Origin: JAAUTY01 sp964397305 | GTDB lineage: Bacteria > Cyanobacteriota > Cyanobacteriia > Cyanobacteriales > Spirulinaceae | Assembly (NCBI GenBank): GCA_964397305.1 | Contig: CAYNIP010000002.1 | Coordinates: forward strand, 148,503 to 212,502 | Direction: 5' to 3' | Length of the DNA: 64,000 bases | Shown: positions 17,720 through 25,774 of the stretch, piece after piece | Layout: each line of letters opens with the position of its first letter | How positions within the stretch are numbered: the stretch's first letter is position 1 | Position numbers and translations under genes: made by a program | The notes under the pieces: generated by a model | What the model saw: the letters and a program-made list of their open reading frames with translations, nothing else | The model's database searches: none | What the model was told of the DNA's origin: nothing

Positions 17720-18181
17720 TTAAAACAACTGCCGTAGCCGCTGGAGATGCTGCTGAATCTGGGTCAACTCCGCCGCCGCCAAGGGCTCGAAGCGCTCGGC
17801 CAAGTAAGCAATGTGGGCTGGGAAGACCCGCTCAAAGGTCTCGACCCCCGCCGGGGTCAGCACGATGGTAAAACTGCGGCGGTTGTCGGGGGGAACCTGA
17901 CGCTGCACGAGGCCCTTCGCCTCGAGTCGATCTACGATGCCCGTCAGAGTTCCCTTCGTGACTAAGGTGCGCTCGGCTAGGTCGCCCATGCTCAGACCTT
18001 CCGTGTTGCCGAGCGTGGCAATGACATCGAATTGAGGCGGGGTCAGCCCCAACTCTCGGACGTGCTGGGCGGAGTAGGTGGCGAAGGCCTGGTAAGCCCG
18101 GGTCAGCTCCCGCAAGAGGGCAAGGCAGGGTTCACGACTGGCCGCGAGGGTGGCGGCGCGACGATCGGCGGCGCTGGACAT
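17720..18181 (-). CDS. MarR-family transcriptional regulator
   Basis: About 153 residues from the ATG at 18181 (MSSAADRRAATLAA); the frame extends further upstream to 18271, but that part is proline-rich and unlike the family. The winged helix is typical: LTPPQFDVIATLGNTEGLSMGDLAERTLVTKGTLTGIVDRLEAKGLVQRQVPPDNRRSF spans helices 3-5 and the wing, including the DRLEAKGLV and PDNRR signature. MarR dimers repress efflux or detoxification genes and release DNA when they bind a phenolic ligand or are oxidised. The gene leads a run with an extradiol dioxygenase and a glutathionyl-hydroquinone reductase, and two matching palindromes lie immediately downstream, so it probably controls those two genes. 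Confidence 0.93.
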   Translation of the reverse strand: MSSAADRRAATLAASREPCLALLRELTRAYQAFATYSAQHVRELGLTPPQFDVIATLGNTEGLSMGDLAERTLVTKGTLTGIVDRLEAKGLVQRQVPPDNRRSFTIVLTPAGVETFERVFPAHIAYLAERFEPLAAAELTQIQQHLQRLRQLF

Positions 18182-18728
18182 AGAGGCAGGAACAAAACGA
18201 GGGGGCAAGGGGCGGGAGAACCCCTCGGGATTGTAGGCTACTGTGTCTTCCCCGGATACCAATTCCTCCAACTCCCGCTCCCAAAGTCCTGCCTCCCAGA
18301 CCCTCGCCCTCAGGGTTGTTCGGCCTGAACGGCGGCCCTAAGCCCACCGTTCCGGCCGGCTGCAATCCTGGGCGAGGAGGGCGGGCGGGATGCTGAAGGG
18401 CTCGCCAGAATCGGGGGCATCTCAGTTAGGCAAGTTTGCCCCCTCTGCTCTTTGAGCCATCGCTCACAATTCAGGGGAGCCGCGCTTTTTTTCGTCCACC
18501 CCCAGATCGCAGGGTTGCTTGACTGAAGGAAATTACCGTGCATTCTGGAGGATCTGCGACCGGCTGCCGGCTTGCTGACTTTCGCAGACGGGCTGCACTG
18601 AATCCCCAACCCCACAAAGTTTTGGCCGCCGCAGGGATCTGGCTGTTTGATCCGTCCGTCAGCCCAGGCCCTCGTCCTGATGCCCAGCCTGGGAGCCGTA
18701 GAGAGGAGTAGATGTTCTCCTAACCGCT
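18182..18728. other. Intergenic region with one repeat element
   Basis: This 547-bp divergent region between marR (minus) and a small gene (plus) holds no convincing frame of its own. It contains the element at 18415-18503 and, otherwise, G+C-rich unique sequence that should include both promoters; none stood out. Confidence 0.5.
18415..18503. repeat. Composite short element: CATCTCA end plus GGACGAAA end
   Basis: About 89 bp. The left side (GGGCATCTCAGTTAGGCAAG) is almost identical to the left side of the element at 35078. The right side, read on the other strand, starts GGGGGTGGACGAAAAAAAGC and continues CGGCTCCCCTGAATTGTGAG, nearly the same as the left ends of the elements at 36352, 50679 and 58025. 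It is therefore a mosaic of the two end types, in the opposite orientation to the copy at 50679. Confidence 0.7.
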
Positions 18729-18965
18729 ATGTCTGCCTACACCGCCGCCCTGCTCGCCAGCCTACTCTGGTTTAGCATTCTTCCTGGCTCAACTCTGCCC
18801 GAATCCTTTCAGGTCGCGACCGATGGGGAGACACTGGCGGCGATGGCCCAGGTCAACAGCAACCGGCGATCGCGAAGGCGCGGTAGTGGTCGCCGGCAGA
18901 TGCTGGGGTATGCCCAAGACACGGTTTTGACCGACTACGGGCTCCATCGCCCCCCAGCTCCCTAA
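18729..18965 (+). CDS. Small predicted exported basic protein
   Basis: 78 residues, unrecognised. MSAYTAALLASLLWFSILPG at the N-terminus looks like a signal peptide or a single membrane helix; the rest carries an Arg/Ser cluster (NSNRRSRRRGSGRRQ, about residues 45-59) and ends DYGLHRPPAP. The frame alone is weak evidence, but a good rho-independent terminator pointing the same way follows 37 bp after the stop, which means something on the plus strand is transcribed here. No neighbour suggests a role. Confidence 0.45.
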   Translation: MSAYTAALLASLLWFSILPGSTLPESFQVATDGETLAAMAQVNSNRRSRRRGSGRRQMLGYAQDTVLTDYGLHRPPAP

Positions 18966-19001
18966 GGGTTTAGCGTCCACCTCTGTCCTCAGTCTGCAAC
19001 T

Positions 19002-19028
19002 AGCAGCCGTAGTAGCGGCTGCTTTTTT
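19002..19028 (+). terminator. Rho-independent terminator
   Basis: AGCAGCCG-TAGTAG-CGGCTGCT is a perfect 8-bp stem (19002-19009 with 19016-19023) followed by TTTTT on the plus strand. It lacks a T-run on the minus strand, so it serves the small gene ending at 18965, not the convergent kinase-like gene. Confidence 0.85.
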
Positions 19029-19038
19029 GGCGATGGTC

Positions 19039-21123
19039 TTACTCGGCGGGGGGGTCTGCCGTGGTCTCCGGGAGGGGTTCTCCGATGGCCTTGAGAATGG
19101 CTTGAATCTCTTGCGGGGAGGTCACCAGTTGGGCCAGTTCGTACTGGGCATCTTCATAGCAGCCCAGGCGGCCGGAACTGAGGCAGCGCTGCGCCGCCTG
19201 CTGGAAATCGGCGATCGCCGCCTTCCGTTCCCCCAACCGCCGGTGGGCCAAGCCACGGTCGTGGTAGACCAGCACATGGTCCGGGTTGCGGGCAATGGCA
19301 GCGGTGAAATCGGCGATCGCCCCGGCCACATCCCCCAAATCTTGGCGGGTCAGGCCGCGATTGTAGTAAGGATCAGCATCCTCCGGATCGAGTTCGATGG
19401 CAATGTTGTAGTCCGCCAGGGCTCCCGGTAGATCCCCTAGGCGACGGCGCGCCAAGCCCCGGTTCTGATAGGCCAAAGGACTGGTAGGTTGCAGGCTGAT
19501 GGCGCGGTTGCAGTCAGCGATCGCCCCTTCGTGATCCTCCAGGTTCGAGCGCGACAGACAGCGGTTCAAGTAAGCGGCGGCTAAGCGGTCCTCGAGTTCG
19601 ACGGCCTGATTGTAGTCCGCCAAGGCCCGGGGATCATCGCCCCCATCCGCGTGGGCATTGCCGCGATTCACATAGGCGGCGGCGAAGTCGGGGCGAGCCG
19701 CGATCGCCGCCGTGTAGTCTTCGATGGCCCCTTGGCGATCGCCCACCAAAAAGCGCAAATTTCCCCGCTGGTAATAGGCGATCGCCGGCTCCGGGCTGTG
19801 CTGAATCGCCGCCGTCAAGTCCTCCAGAGCGGCCTGGGTATCGCCCTGCTCCCGCTGGGCCACCCCCCGCCCCAAGTAGACCCGGCCGCTGCGGGGTTGC
19901 CAGGTCAGGGCCTGGTCGTAGGCCGCCACCGCCATCGCCCACTCACCCCGCTTCGCAGCCGCCTCCCCCTGCTGCCAGAAATAGTAGCCCACCAAGGCCT
20001 GGGGCAATCCCAGACCGACCCCAGCGATCGCCCCCAGACCCAAGATCCCCAAGGCCACCCCCCCCACCCAGAAGCCCCCTCGGCGCGGGCGGGGAGGCGC
20101 AGGCTCAGCGGGAGCCGGCTCGGGAGCCGGGGGCGGGCTCGGGGCCGCCGCCAGGGCCAGTTCCGCCGGCTCCGGCGACGACGGGGGCAGGTACACTGGC
20201 GCGAGGCGATCCGAGGCCAGGGCCGGAGCCTGGCCCTTCGTCGTGGGCCGTGGCCGCGCGGGTTCCGCCGGCACGGACAGCCGTGATTCTTGCTCCCAAG
20301 CCGCCAAGGCTTGCAGGGCCGCCGCTGCATTGGGGTAGCGCTCCTGGGGATCTGGGTGAACCAAGCGCTTCAGCAGCGCCATCAGGGCCGGATCGAGATC
20401 CAGGAAACTGAACCAGGAACCCGGCGGGGTCTGGCCCGCAGCCGTCTGGCGGAGTTGGTTGAGCTCTCGGGGAGTCTTGCCGCTGAGGGCTTGCAGAGCG
20501 ATCAGGCCCAGGGCGTAGAGGTCGCTGCCCAGCTCCGCCTTACCGATCACCTGCTCAGGGGCAAGGTAGAAAATGACCTCCGGCGGGGCCGGCTGAGGGG
20601 CGTGACCCTGGGCCCGCAGAACCTGGGCCCCAATTTCGCGGAAGATACCAAAGCCGGTTAATACCCAGCGCCCATCCGACTGGCGCTCAATCAGACTGGC
20701 GGGCTTGATACCGAGGTGAATCGTGCCCCGCGCGTGGATGAATTGCAGCACCCCCAGAACCTGCCGGAGCAGCGTGAGCACGGGGGCGATCGCCCAGGGC
20801 TGGCCGGGGAGCAACTGGGAACTCAGGGAGCGACCCGCGACAAATTCCTCGACCAGGTAGAAGCTCTGGCCCTCATGAAAATGCTCAATAATGGTCGGAA
20901 TCTGGGCATGGGCGCTCAGGGCTTGCAGGCTGACCGCCTTTTTCCGCAGCAACACCAAGCTGACCTCCAAGGTCCGGGGGTTCGTCGTCGGTAGCTTGAT
21001 TTGCTTCACCACTCGGCGCGGTTGGCCTTGAACCTTCGTGTCCCCGGCCAAAACAGTAGTACCGCTAGCGTCCGAGCCCAGGGCCTTGATCAGTAGGTAA
21101 CGATGCTTGAGTAGTTGCCCCAT
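19039..21123 (-). CDS. Protein kinase-like (pseudokinase) membrane protein with TPR repeats
   Basis: 694 residues with the layout of cyanobacterial Ser/Thr kinase-TPR proteins: kinase-like domain (about 1-275), Pro/Ala-rich linker, one membrane helix (GGVALGILGLGAIAGVGLGL, about 352-371) and eight TPR repeats (about 385-660, e.g. LAYQNRGLARRRLGDLPGAL). The catalytic residues are gone. The glycine loop reads LGSDASGTTV; the catalytic loop, normally HRDIKPxN, reads HLGIKPASL (136-144), so Asp becomes Gly138 and Asn becomes Ser143; the DFG motif reads GFG (157-159). Lys40 of the ATP site remains. The structural core (VLQFIHARGTIHLGIKP, SDLYALGLIALQAL) is intact and the gene is full length, so this is a stable pseudokinase, probably a scaffold, not a decaying gene. 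Start: ATG with GGAGG four bases upstream. Confidence 0.9.
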   Translation of the reverse strand: MGQLLKHRYLLIKALGSDASGTTVLAGDTKVQGQPRRVVKQIKLPTTNPRTLEVSLVLLRKKAVSLQALSAHAQIPTIIEHFHEGQSFYLVEEFVAGRSLSSQLLPGQPWAIAPVLTLLRQVLGVLQFIHARGTIHLGIKPASLIERQSDGRWVLTGFGIFREIGAQVLRAQGHAPQPAPPEVIFYLAPEQVIGKAELGSDLYALGLIALQALSGKTPRELNQLRQTAAGQTPPGSWFSFLDLDPALMALLKRLVHPDPQERYPNAAAALQALAAWEQESRLSVPAEPARPRPTTKGQAPALASDRLAPVYLPPSSPEPAELALAAAPSPPPAPEPAPAEPAPPRPRRGGFWVGGVALGILGLGAIAGVGLGLPQALVGYYFWQQGEAAAKRGEWAMAVAAYDQALTWQPRSGRVYLGRGVAQREQGDTQAALEDLTAAIQHSPEPAIAYYQRGNLRFLVGDRQGAIEDYTAAIAARPDFAAAYVNRGNAHADGGDDPRALADYNQAVELEDRLAAAYLNRCLSRSNLEDHEGAIADCNRAISLQPTSPLAYQNRGLARRRLGDLPGALADYNIAIELDPEDADPYYNRGLTRQDLGDVAGAIADFTAAIARNPDHVLVYHDRGLAHRRLGERKAAIADFQQAAQRCLSSGRLGCYEDAQYELAQLVTSPQEIQAILKAIGEPLPETTADPPAE

Positions 21124-21195
21124 CGTGCCTCCCTGACCCTCCGACCCCCATTATAGAGGAGGGTCTGACGCCCACCTCGGATCGCCGGTCTGCGA

Positions 21196-21960
21196 TCAGC
21201 GACCGCTCAATTTCACCACCCCAACGCCGCCGAAGTAAAGCCCCAGCACCGCCCCCCCTAGGAGCGATTGGGTCACTGGGTCCGTAGACGGCGTGATCAC
21301 GGCTCCCAGGATCGCGGCCCCGAGAATCACATAGCGCCAGCCTGCCAACATTTGCCGCGAGGAGACTAGGCCGAGCTGGGCCAGGATCAGCTGCAAAACC
21401 GGCACTTGGAACACCAAGCCCGTGCCAAACATCAGCAGCAAGATGAATTCAAAATAGCGCTCAATCGACCAGGCCTGTTCAACAACATCCGCGCCGTAGC
21501 GGATGAAGAAGTTGAGCGCGGCGGGAATCAGGGCCAGGTAAGCAAACCCGAGACCGACGAAGAACAGGAGGCTCGACCCCAGCACCACCGGCCCCAGCAA
21601 GCGCCGCTCGCGCCGCGTGAGGCCGGGGAGCACGAAGCTAATCGCCTGATAGAGGATGAAAGGGCTCGCGACAATCAGGCCGCTATAACCAGCGACCTTG
21701 AAGGAGACCCAAAAAAATTCGCCGGGGGCAATTTGGAGAAACTTGACCCCCTGGGCGGGCACTTCTAGGAGGGCAACAATGGGCCGCACAGCGAAGAAAC
21801 AGGCAGCAATCGCCACGAAGGCCGCGATCAGGGAGTAAAAGAGGCGCGATCGCAACTCCTCCAAGTGCTCGAAGAGGGACATTTCCACATCGTCGGGAAG
21901 CTCGTCAGGATCGGGCTCCGGCGGTTGGACAGGTCGCGTGTCGAGTTCGGTACTAGCCAT
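21196..21960 (-). CDS. tatC: Twin-arginine translocase subunit TatC
   Basis: 254 residues from the ATG at 21960 (the open frame runs further upstream but without family sequence). TatC recognises twin-arginine signal peptides and, with TatA, moves folded proteins across the thylakoid or plasma membrane. Hallmarks: MSLFEHLEELRSRLFYSL at the first helix, GEFFWVSFKVAGYSGLIVASPFILYQA, FVLPGLTRRERR and FVGLGFAYLALIPAALNFF, and a C-terminal YVILGAAILGAVITPSTDP segment; six membrane helices in all. An acidic Pro-rich N-terminal extension (PPEPDPDELPDDVE) precedes the first helix, as in many cyanobacterial TatCs. It is divergent from a JAMM-domain gene, with 158 bp between starts. Confidence 0.96.
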   Translation of the reverse strand: MASTELDTRPVQPPEPDPDELPDDVEMSLFEHLEELRSRLFYSLIAAFVAIAACFFAVRPIVALLEVPAQGVKFLQIAPGEFFWVSFKVAGYSGLIVASPFILYQAISFVLPGLTRRERRLLGPVVLGSSLLFFVGLGFAYLALIPAALNFFIRYGADVVEQAWSIERYFEFILLLMFGTGLVFQVPVLQLILAQLGLVSSRQMLAGWRYVILGAAILGAVITPSTDPVTQSLLGGAVLGLYFGGVGVVKLSGR

Positions 21961-22118
21961 GGCAAGCGTTGCCTGGGGTGATGGTGCAGTTTCATAATTG
22001 TATCGAGAAATTGGCTGGAGCCAGGGTTGTTGTGGTCGCCCGGCGGTGAGCACTCCCCCCCATCGCGGCCCTTCCAGATCGGTCAAGCCTCGCGAAACCC
22101 CACAGCCCCTCCCGGCCT

Positions 22119-22595
22119 ATGCTCCACGTGACACCCTCCCAACTCCAGATCATCCACACCCAAGCGATCCAGGATTACCCGCACGAGTGCTGCGGGCTGC
22201 TGCTCGGTTCCCCCGCAGGAACCGGGGCCCGCGTCGCCGAGGTCTGGCCGACGGCGAATGCCTGGAATGCGACGGTGGCAGTCGAGTTGGCAGCGGGGAT
22301 CGAGGCTCTGCCGCGCTCTGGGGGCCCTGGGGAAAACTTTAGCATTGCACCCCAAGATCTGTTGCGGGCTCAAAAGGCGGCCCGCGATCGCCACCTGGCT
22401 ATCATTGGCATCTACCATTCTCACCCCGATCACCCGGCCCAGCCCTCGGAGTTTGACCGGGCGATCGCCTGGCCGGCCTACTACTACCTCATTCTCAGCG
22501 TGTGCCAGGGCCGCCCCGGGGCTCTGGGGTGCTGGCGACTCAATGAGCAACAGCAATTCCAGGCCGAATCCCTGGTTATTCAACCTCGTGCCTAG
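22119..22595 (+). CDS. JAMM/MPN-domain (Mov34-type) zinc peptidase-like protein
   Basis: 158 residues, a stand-alone prokaryotic JAB1/MPN domain. The zinc and catalytic signature is complete: Glu in HECCGLLLG (about residues 22-30) and the HxHPx7SxxD motif HSHPDHPAQPSEFD (about 107-120). Relatives cleave ubiquitin-like or sulphur-carrier proteins (for example C-terminal extensions of ThiS/MoaD/CysO types). A Mec+/CysO-type role in sulphur transfer is possible, but no carrier protein gene adjoins it. Two adjacent Cys follow the Glu (ECC). It starts divergently from tatC. Confidence 0.88.
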   Translation: MLHVTPSQLQIIHTQAIQDYPHECCGLLLGSPAGTGARVAEVWPTANAWNATVAVELAAGIEALPRSGGPGENFSIAPQDLLRAQKAARDRHLAIIGIYHSHPDHPAQPSEFDRAIAWPAYYYLILSVCQGRPGALGCWRLNEQQQFQAESLVIQPRA

Positions 22596-22753
22596 GGTGC
22601 GTCCTGCTTAGCCCCCGCTGGGAGCTGTTCCGCAGCAACGCAGGGCAGCCCCCCTGGGATGTTCCCCACGACTATTCACAACCAGGCCATGAATCAGGGG
22701 GAGTTGGGCTCAACTCCCCCAAGGTTGCAACGATCCAACCGTGAGCCGTGCGG

Positions 22754-22936
22754 TCATTTCTGACCCATGGCAATTCCCGGTGCATAGGCCTCAACCACGT
22801 TGCCCGTGCGATCGCAATGAACCAGCAAGTAGTCGCACGCGGAGCACTCTGTCTGCACAAGGCACTGATGCTTCTGATAGATACGCTCAGCGGGATTGCC
22901 ACAATTGGGGCAGCGAACAATTTCAATAACTCTCAT
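22754..22936 (-). CDS. Small zinc-ribbon protein
   Basis: 60 residues. Two CxxC pairs, CPNCGNPAER (about residues 9-12) and CSACDYLLVHCDRTG (about 32-35), form a zinc ribbon; between them IYQKHQCLVQTE and after them VVEAYAPGIAMGQK. The protein closely fits a small family found widely in cyanobacteria and often mislabelled as part of PriA in databases. No function is known. The A+T content is higher than in neighbouring genes, and 160-550 bp of non-coding sequence surround it. Confidence 0.75.
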   Translation of the reverse strand: MRVIEIVRCPNCGNPAERIYQKHQCLVQTECSACDYLLVHCDRTGNVVEAYAPGIAMGQK

Positions 22937-23073
22937 GGCGTACTCTTAAACTCACTTGCTTGGAGGTCAATCCTCTTAGGCTTCAGGCTTGATCACCCAA
23001 CGATTGGCCAATCAATGGCCTGACCACAAAATCCTTAACCTGTTATTAATTATGGCAATCTGATTTGAGGATG

Positions 23074-23334
23074 TCAATTGCGATCGCTCTGGGTAAGGAT
23101 GCCATTTACCTTGATCCCCACCTTGAAATCAGCCAAAAGCCTGACGTTACGCATAGTGGCATTGCTGCCAAGAGGGATGACCTCAAAGCCAAAGTACCAA
23201 ACTTTAAGCTTTGCCCAAGATTCTTCTTGTCTCTTTACAAGCTTCAGGGTTGGCGATGGGCTCAAGTTTTTTAAGAATTGATTAATACTTCCCGTTGCTT
23301 CTTGTCGCGTTTCTCTCGCGGGTGAGCGCAGCAA
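23074..23334 (-). CDS. Doubtful 86-residue frame, possibly a gene relic
   Basis: The C-terminal half reads like real protein (SWAKLKVWYFGFEVIPLGSN, then RLLADFKVGIKVNGI), while the N-terminal part runs into repeat-like intergenic text (the CTCACCCCGAACGACTCTCCC region near 23340). It may be the tail of a decayed gene. The rest of the 22937-23489 gap is A+T-rich unique sequence without other frames, plus a hairpin-type repeat near 23336-23385. Confidence 0.3.
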   Translation of the reverse strand: MLRSPARETRQEATGSINQFLKNLSPSPTLKLVKRQEESWAKLKVWYFGFEVIPLGSNATMRNVRLLADFKVGIKVNGILTQSDRN

Positions 23335-23489
23335 CCCTCACCCCGAACGACTCTCCCAACGAGGGAGAGACGCTTGCCGGGGGTATCACCCTCCATGGCA
23401 ATTCCCTGTAACCCTACCTAGCCTTGAGCGCCCAGGGGTCATTCTGACGCTATGGTAAGAAGAGTCTCTCGTGATGATCCCCTAGTTCT

Positions 23490-24323
23490 ATGCCGATCGA
23501 CTGGCAGCCGGTTCGGGAATACGACGATATCCTCTACCACAAGATCGATGGCATCGCTAAGATTGCCATCAATCGCCCCCACAAGCGCAATGCCTTCCGC
23601 CCCAAAACGGTGTTTGAACTCTACGACGCCTTCTGTGACGCCCGGGAGGACAGCCAGATCGGCGTCGTTCTGCTCACGGGAGTTGGCCCCCATACCGATG
23701 GCAAGTATGCCTTTTGCGCCGGCGGCGACCAGAGTGTGCGGGGAGAGGCGGGCTATCGCGATGAGGCTGGCGTGCCGCGCCTCAATGTGCTTGATCTCCA
23801 GCGCTTAATCCGCTCCCTGCCTAAGGTCGTGATCGCCCTCGTCGCGGGCTATGCGATCGGGGGCGGTCATGTCCTGCACCTGCTCTGTGACCTGACCATC
23901 GCGGCCGACAATGCGATCTTTGGCCAAACGGGGCCGAAGGTGGGCAGCTTTGATGGCGGCTTCGGGGCTTCCTACCTAGCGCGGATTGTGGGTCAGAAGA
24001 AAGCGCGGGAAATCTGGTTCCTCTGTCGGCAGTACAGTGCTGCTGAGGCTCTGGAGATGGGGCTGGTGAACTGTGTCGTGCCGGTGGCCGAACTAGAAGC
24101 GGAAGGGGTGCGTTGGGGTCAGGAAGTGCTCGCCAAGAGTCCGATCGCGATTCGCTGCCTCAAGGCGGCCTTTAATGCGGACTGCGACGGCCAGGCGGGT
24201 TTGCAGGAGCTGGCTGGCAACGCGACGCTGCTCTACTACATGACCGAGGAGGGGGCAGAAGGGAAGCAAGCATTTCTCGAAAAGCGATCGCCCGATTTTC
24301 GCCAATATCCCTGGCGACCCTAG
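23490..24323 (+). CDS. menB: 1,4-dihydroxy-2-naphthoyl-CoA synthase
   Basis: 277 residues, crotonase fold, full length. It closes the second ring of the naphthoquinone from o-succinylbenzoyl-CoA; in cyanobacteria this leads to phylloquinone, the photosystem I A1 cofactor. MenB-specific features: REYDDILYHKIDGIAKIAIN, FCAGGDQSVRG (oxyanion-hole loop, replacing the usual FxAGAD), GYAIGGGHVLHLLCDLTIAAD, FGQTGPKVGSFDGGFGASYL and the YMTEEGAEGKQAFLEKR tail. The start is the first ATG at 23490. No other men gene is in the window. Confidence 0.97.
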   Translation: MPIDWQPVREYDDILYHKIDGIAKIAINRPHKRNAFRPKTVFELYDAFCDAREDSQIGVVLLTGVGPHTDGKYAFCAGGDQSVRGEAGYRDEAGVPRLNVLDLQRLIRSLPKVVIALVAGYAIGGGHVLHLLCDLTIAADNAIFGQTGPKVGSFDGGFGASYLARIVGQKKAREIWFLCRQYSAAEALEMGLVNCVVPVAELEAEGVRWGQEVLAKSPIAIRCLKAAFNADCDGQAGLQELAGNATLLYYMTEEGAEGKQAFLEKRSPDFRQYPWRP

Positions 24324-24378
24324 CCCGGAAGGCGGCCGGGGCAGCTCGTGAATCCACGACGGGGCTGAAGCCCTCAGC

Positions 24379-25752
24379 TCAGGGCGATCGCCAGTGCCAG
24401 GCCTTGGGCTGCGTGAAGGTTTGAATCCCGTAGGTTGAAAGGGTTAATCCCAGGCCGGAGTGACCGCGCCCCGACCAGGGCAGACGGGGCGAAGCGCGAT
24501 CGCAACAGTTCCAGTAGGCACTGCCCACCTTGAGGGAGCGCAGGATCGTCGCGGCGCGATCGCGGTCGGGCGTGTAGACCCCCGCCGTCAACCCGTAGGG
24601 CGTATCAGCCATCAGCCGCACCGCCTCCGCATCGGTCGCGACGGCTTGCAGGCCAATGACCGGGCCAAAGCTCTCCTCCCGCATCACCACCATCGAGTGG
24701 TCTACCTGGGCCAACACCGTCGGCTCAAAGAAGTAACCCGCTCCCGGCACCGAGCGCCCACCCCAAAGGAGCCGCGCCCCTCGCTCCACCGCCTGACGCA
24801 CCTGCTGCTCCAGGACAGCCCGCTGAGCCGCCCGCGTCAGGGGACCGAGATCGGTGCTCTCCTGCATCGGGTTGCCCAGCTTGAGGCGCTGAACCGTTGC
24901 GAGGAAGGCCTCGAGGAAGGGTTCATAGATGCGCTGGTGGACGTAGATGCGCTCGACCGCGCAACAGCTCTGGCCCGTGTTGTAGAAAGCTCCCTCAGCG
25001 ACACTGGCGGCCGCCGTGGCGATGTCCGTGATGTCATCGCAGACATAGACCGGATCTTTGCCCCCCAGCTCCAGTTGCACCTTCATCAGTTGCTTGGCGG
25101 CGGCGATGGCCACGTGGCAGCCCGTGGCATAGGAGCCAGTGAAAAAAACACCGTGGAGGGGCTGTTGCTCCAGGAGCATCGCCCCGACCGCACCGCCGCC
25201 GATGACCAGTTGGAAGAGATCCGGCGGCAGCCCCGCTTCTTGCCAGGCGTAGGCGATCGCCCGTCCCGTGAGGGTGGCAAACTCCGACGGCTTGTAGAGC
25301 ACGGCATTTCCCGCTAACAGGGCCGGTACAAAGACATTCGTGCCGACAAAGTAGGGATAATTCCAGGCCGAAATGTTAGCGATCGTCCCTAGGGGCTCCA
25401 GCTCAATCTGCTCCTCAAGGCCGGGCTCGGACCAGACCGTTGCCGGGGCCAAGGCCGCCTCAGCGTGGGCCAGGAAGAACTGGAGGCGATCGCCCGTCGC
25501 CTGAATTTCCGCCCGGGCCTGGGTAATCGGCTTCCCGGTTTCCGCCGTCAAGGTGCGAGCGAGGCTGTCCGTTTGCTGGAGGAGCTGCTCCCGGAAGCGG
25601 GCCACGATCTGACCTCGGGTTGCCAGCGGTGTTGCGGCCCATAGGGGCTGGGCGGCCCGGGCCCGGGCCGCCTTCGTGGCGATCGCCTCCGCATTATCTT
25701 CCGAGAGCTGGGCCAGGATAGCCTCCGTAGCCGGATTGAGAATGGTGAGCAT
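24379..25752 (-). CDS. Aldehyde dehydrogenase (succinate-semialdehyde dehydrogenase-like)
   Basis: 457 residues, NAD(P)-dependent aldehyde dehydrogenase family. Active-site Glu228 in VQLELGGKDP and Cys263 in NTGQSCCAVERI are present, as are the substrate-positioning NISAWNYPYF (about 125-134) and VLYKPSEFA (cofactor site) segments and the C-terminal EESFGPVIGL block. The short N-terminus (NPATEAILAQL) and overall length resemble the SSADH/GabD-like group that completes the cyanobacterial TCA bypass, but aldehyde specificity is not readable. Convergent with menB, 55 bp between stops. Start: ATG at 25752. Confidence 0.9.
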   Translation of the reverse strand: MLTILNPATEAILAQLSEDNAEAIATKAARARAAQPLWAATPLATRGQIVARFREQLLQQTDSLARTLTAETGKPITQARAEIQATGDRLQFFLAHAEAALAPATVWSEPGLEEQIELEPLGTIANISAWNYPYFVGTNVFVPALLAGNAVLYKPSEFATLTGRAIAYAWQEAGLPPDLFQLVIGGGAVGAMLLEQQPLHGVFFTGSYATGCHVAIAAAKQLMKVQLELGGKDPVYVCDDITDIATAAASVAEGAFYNTGQSCCAVERIYVHQRIYEPFLEAFLATVQRLKLGNPMQESTDLGPLTRAAQRAVLEQQVRQAVERGARLLWGGRSVPGAGYFFEPTVLAQVDHSMVVMREESFGPVIGLQAVATDAEAVRLMADTPYGLTAGVYTPDRDRAATILRSLKVGSAYWNCCDRASPRLPWSGRGHSGLGLTLSTYGIQTFTQPKAWHWRSP

Positions 25753-25774
25753 GGTAGGCGCAGGGCAGTTTCTC

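Noticed and set aside
19039..21123. Active Ser/Thr kinase
   Set aside because: The catalytic Asp, the Asn and the DFG Asp are all missing.
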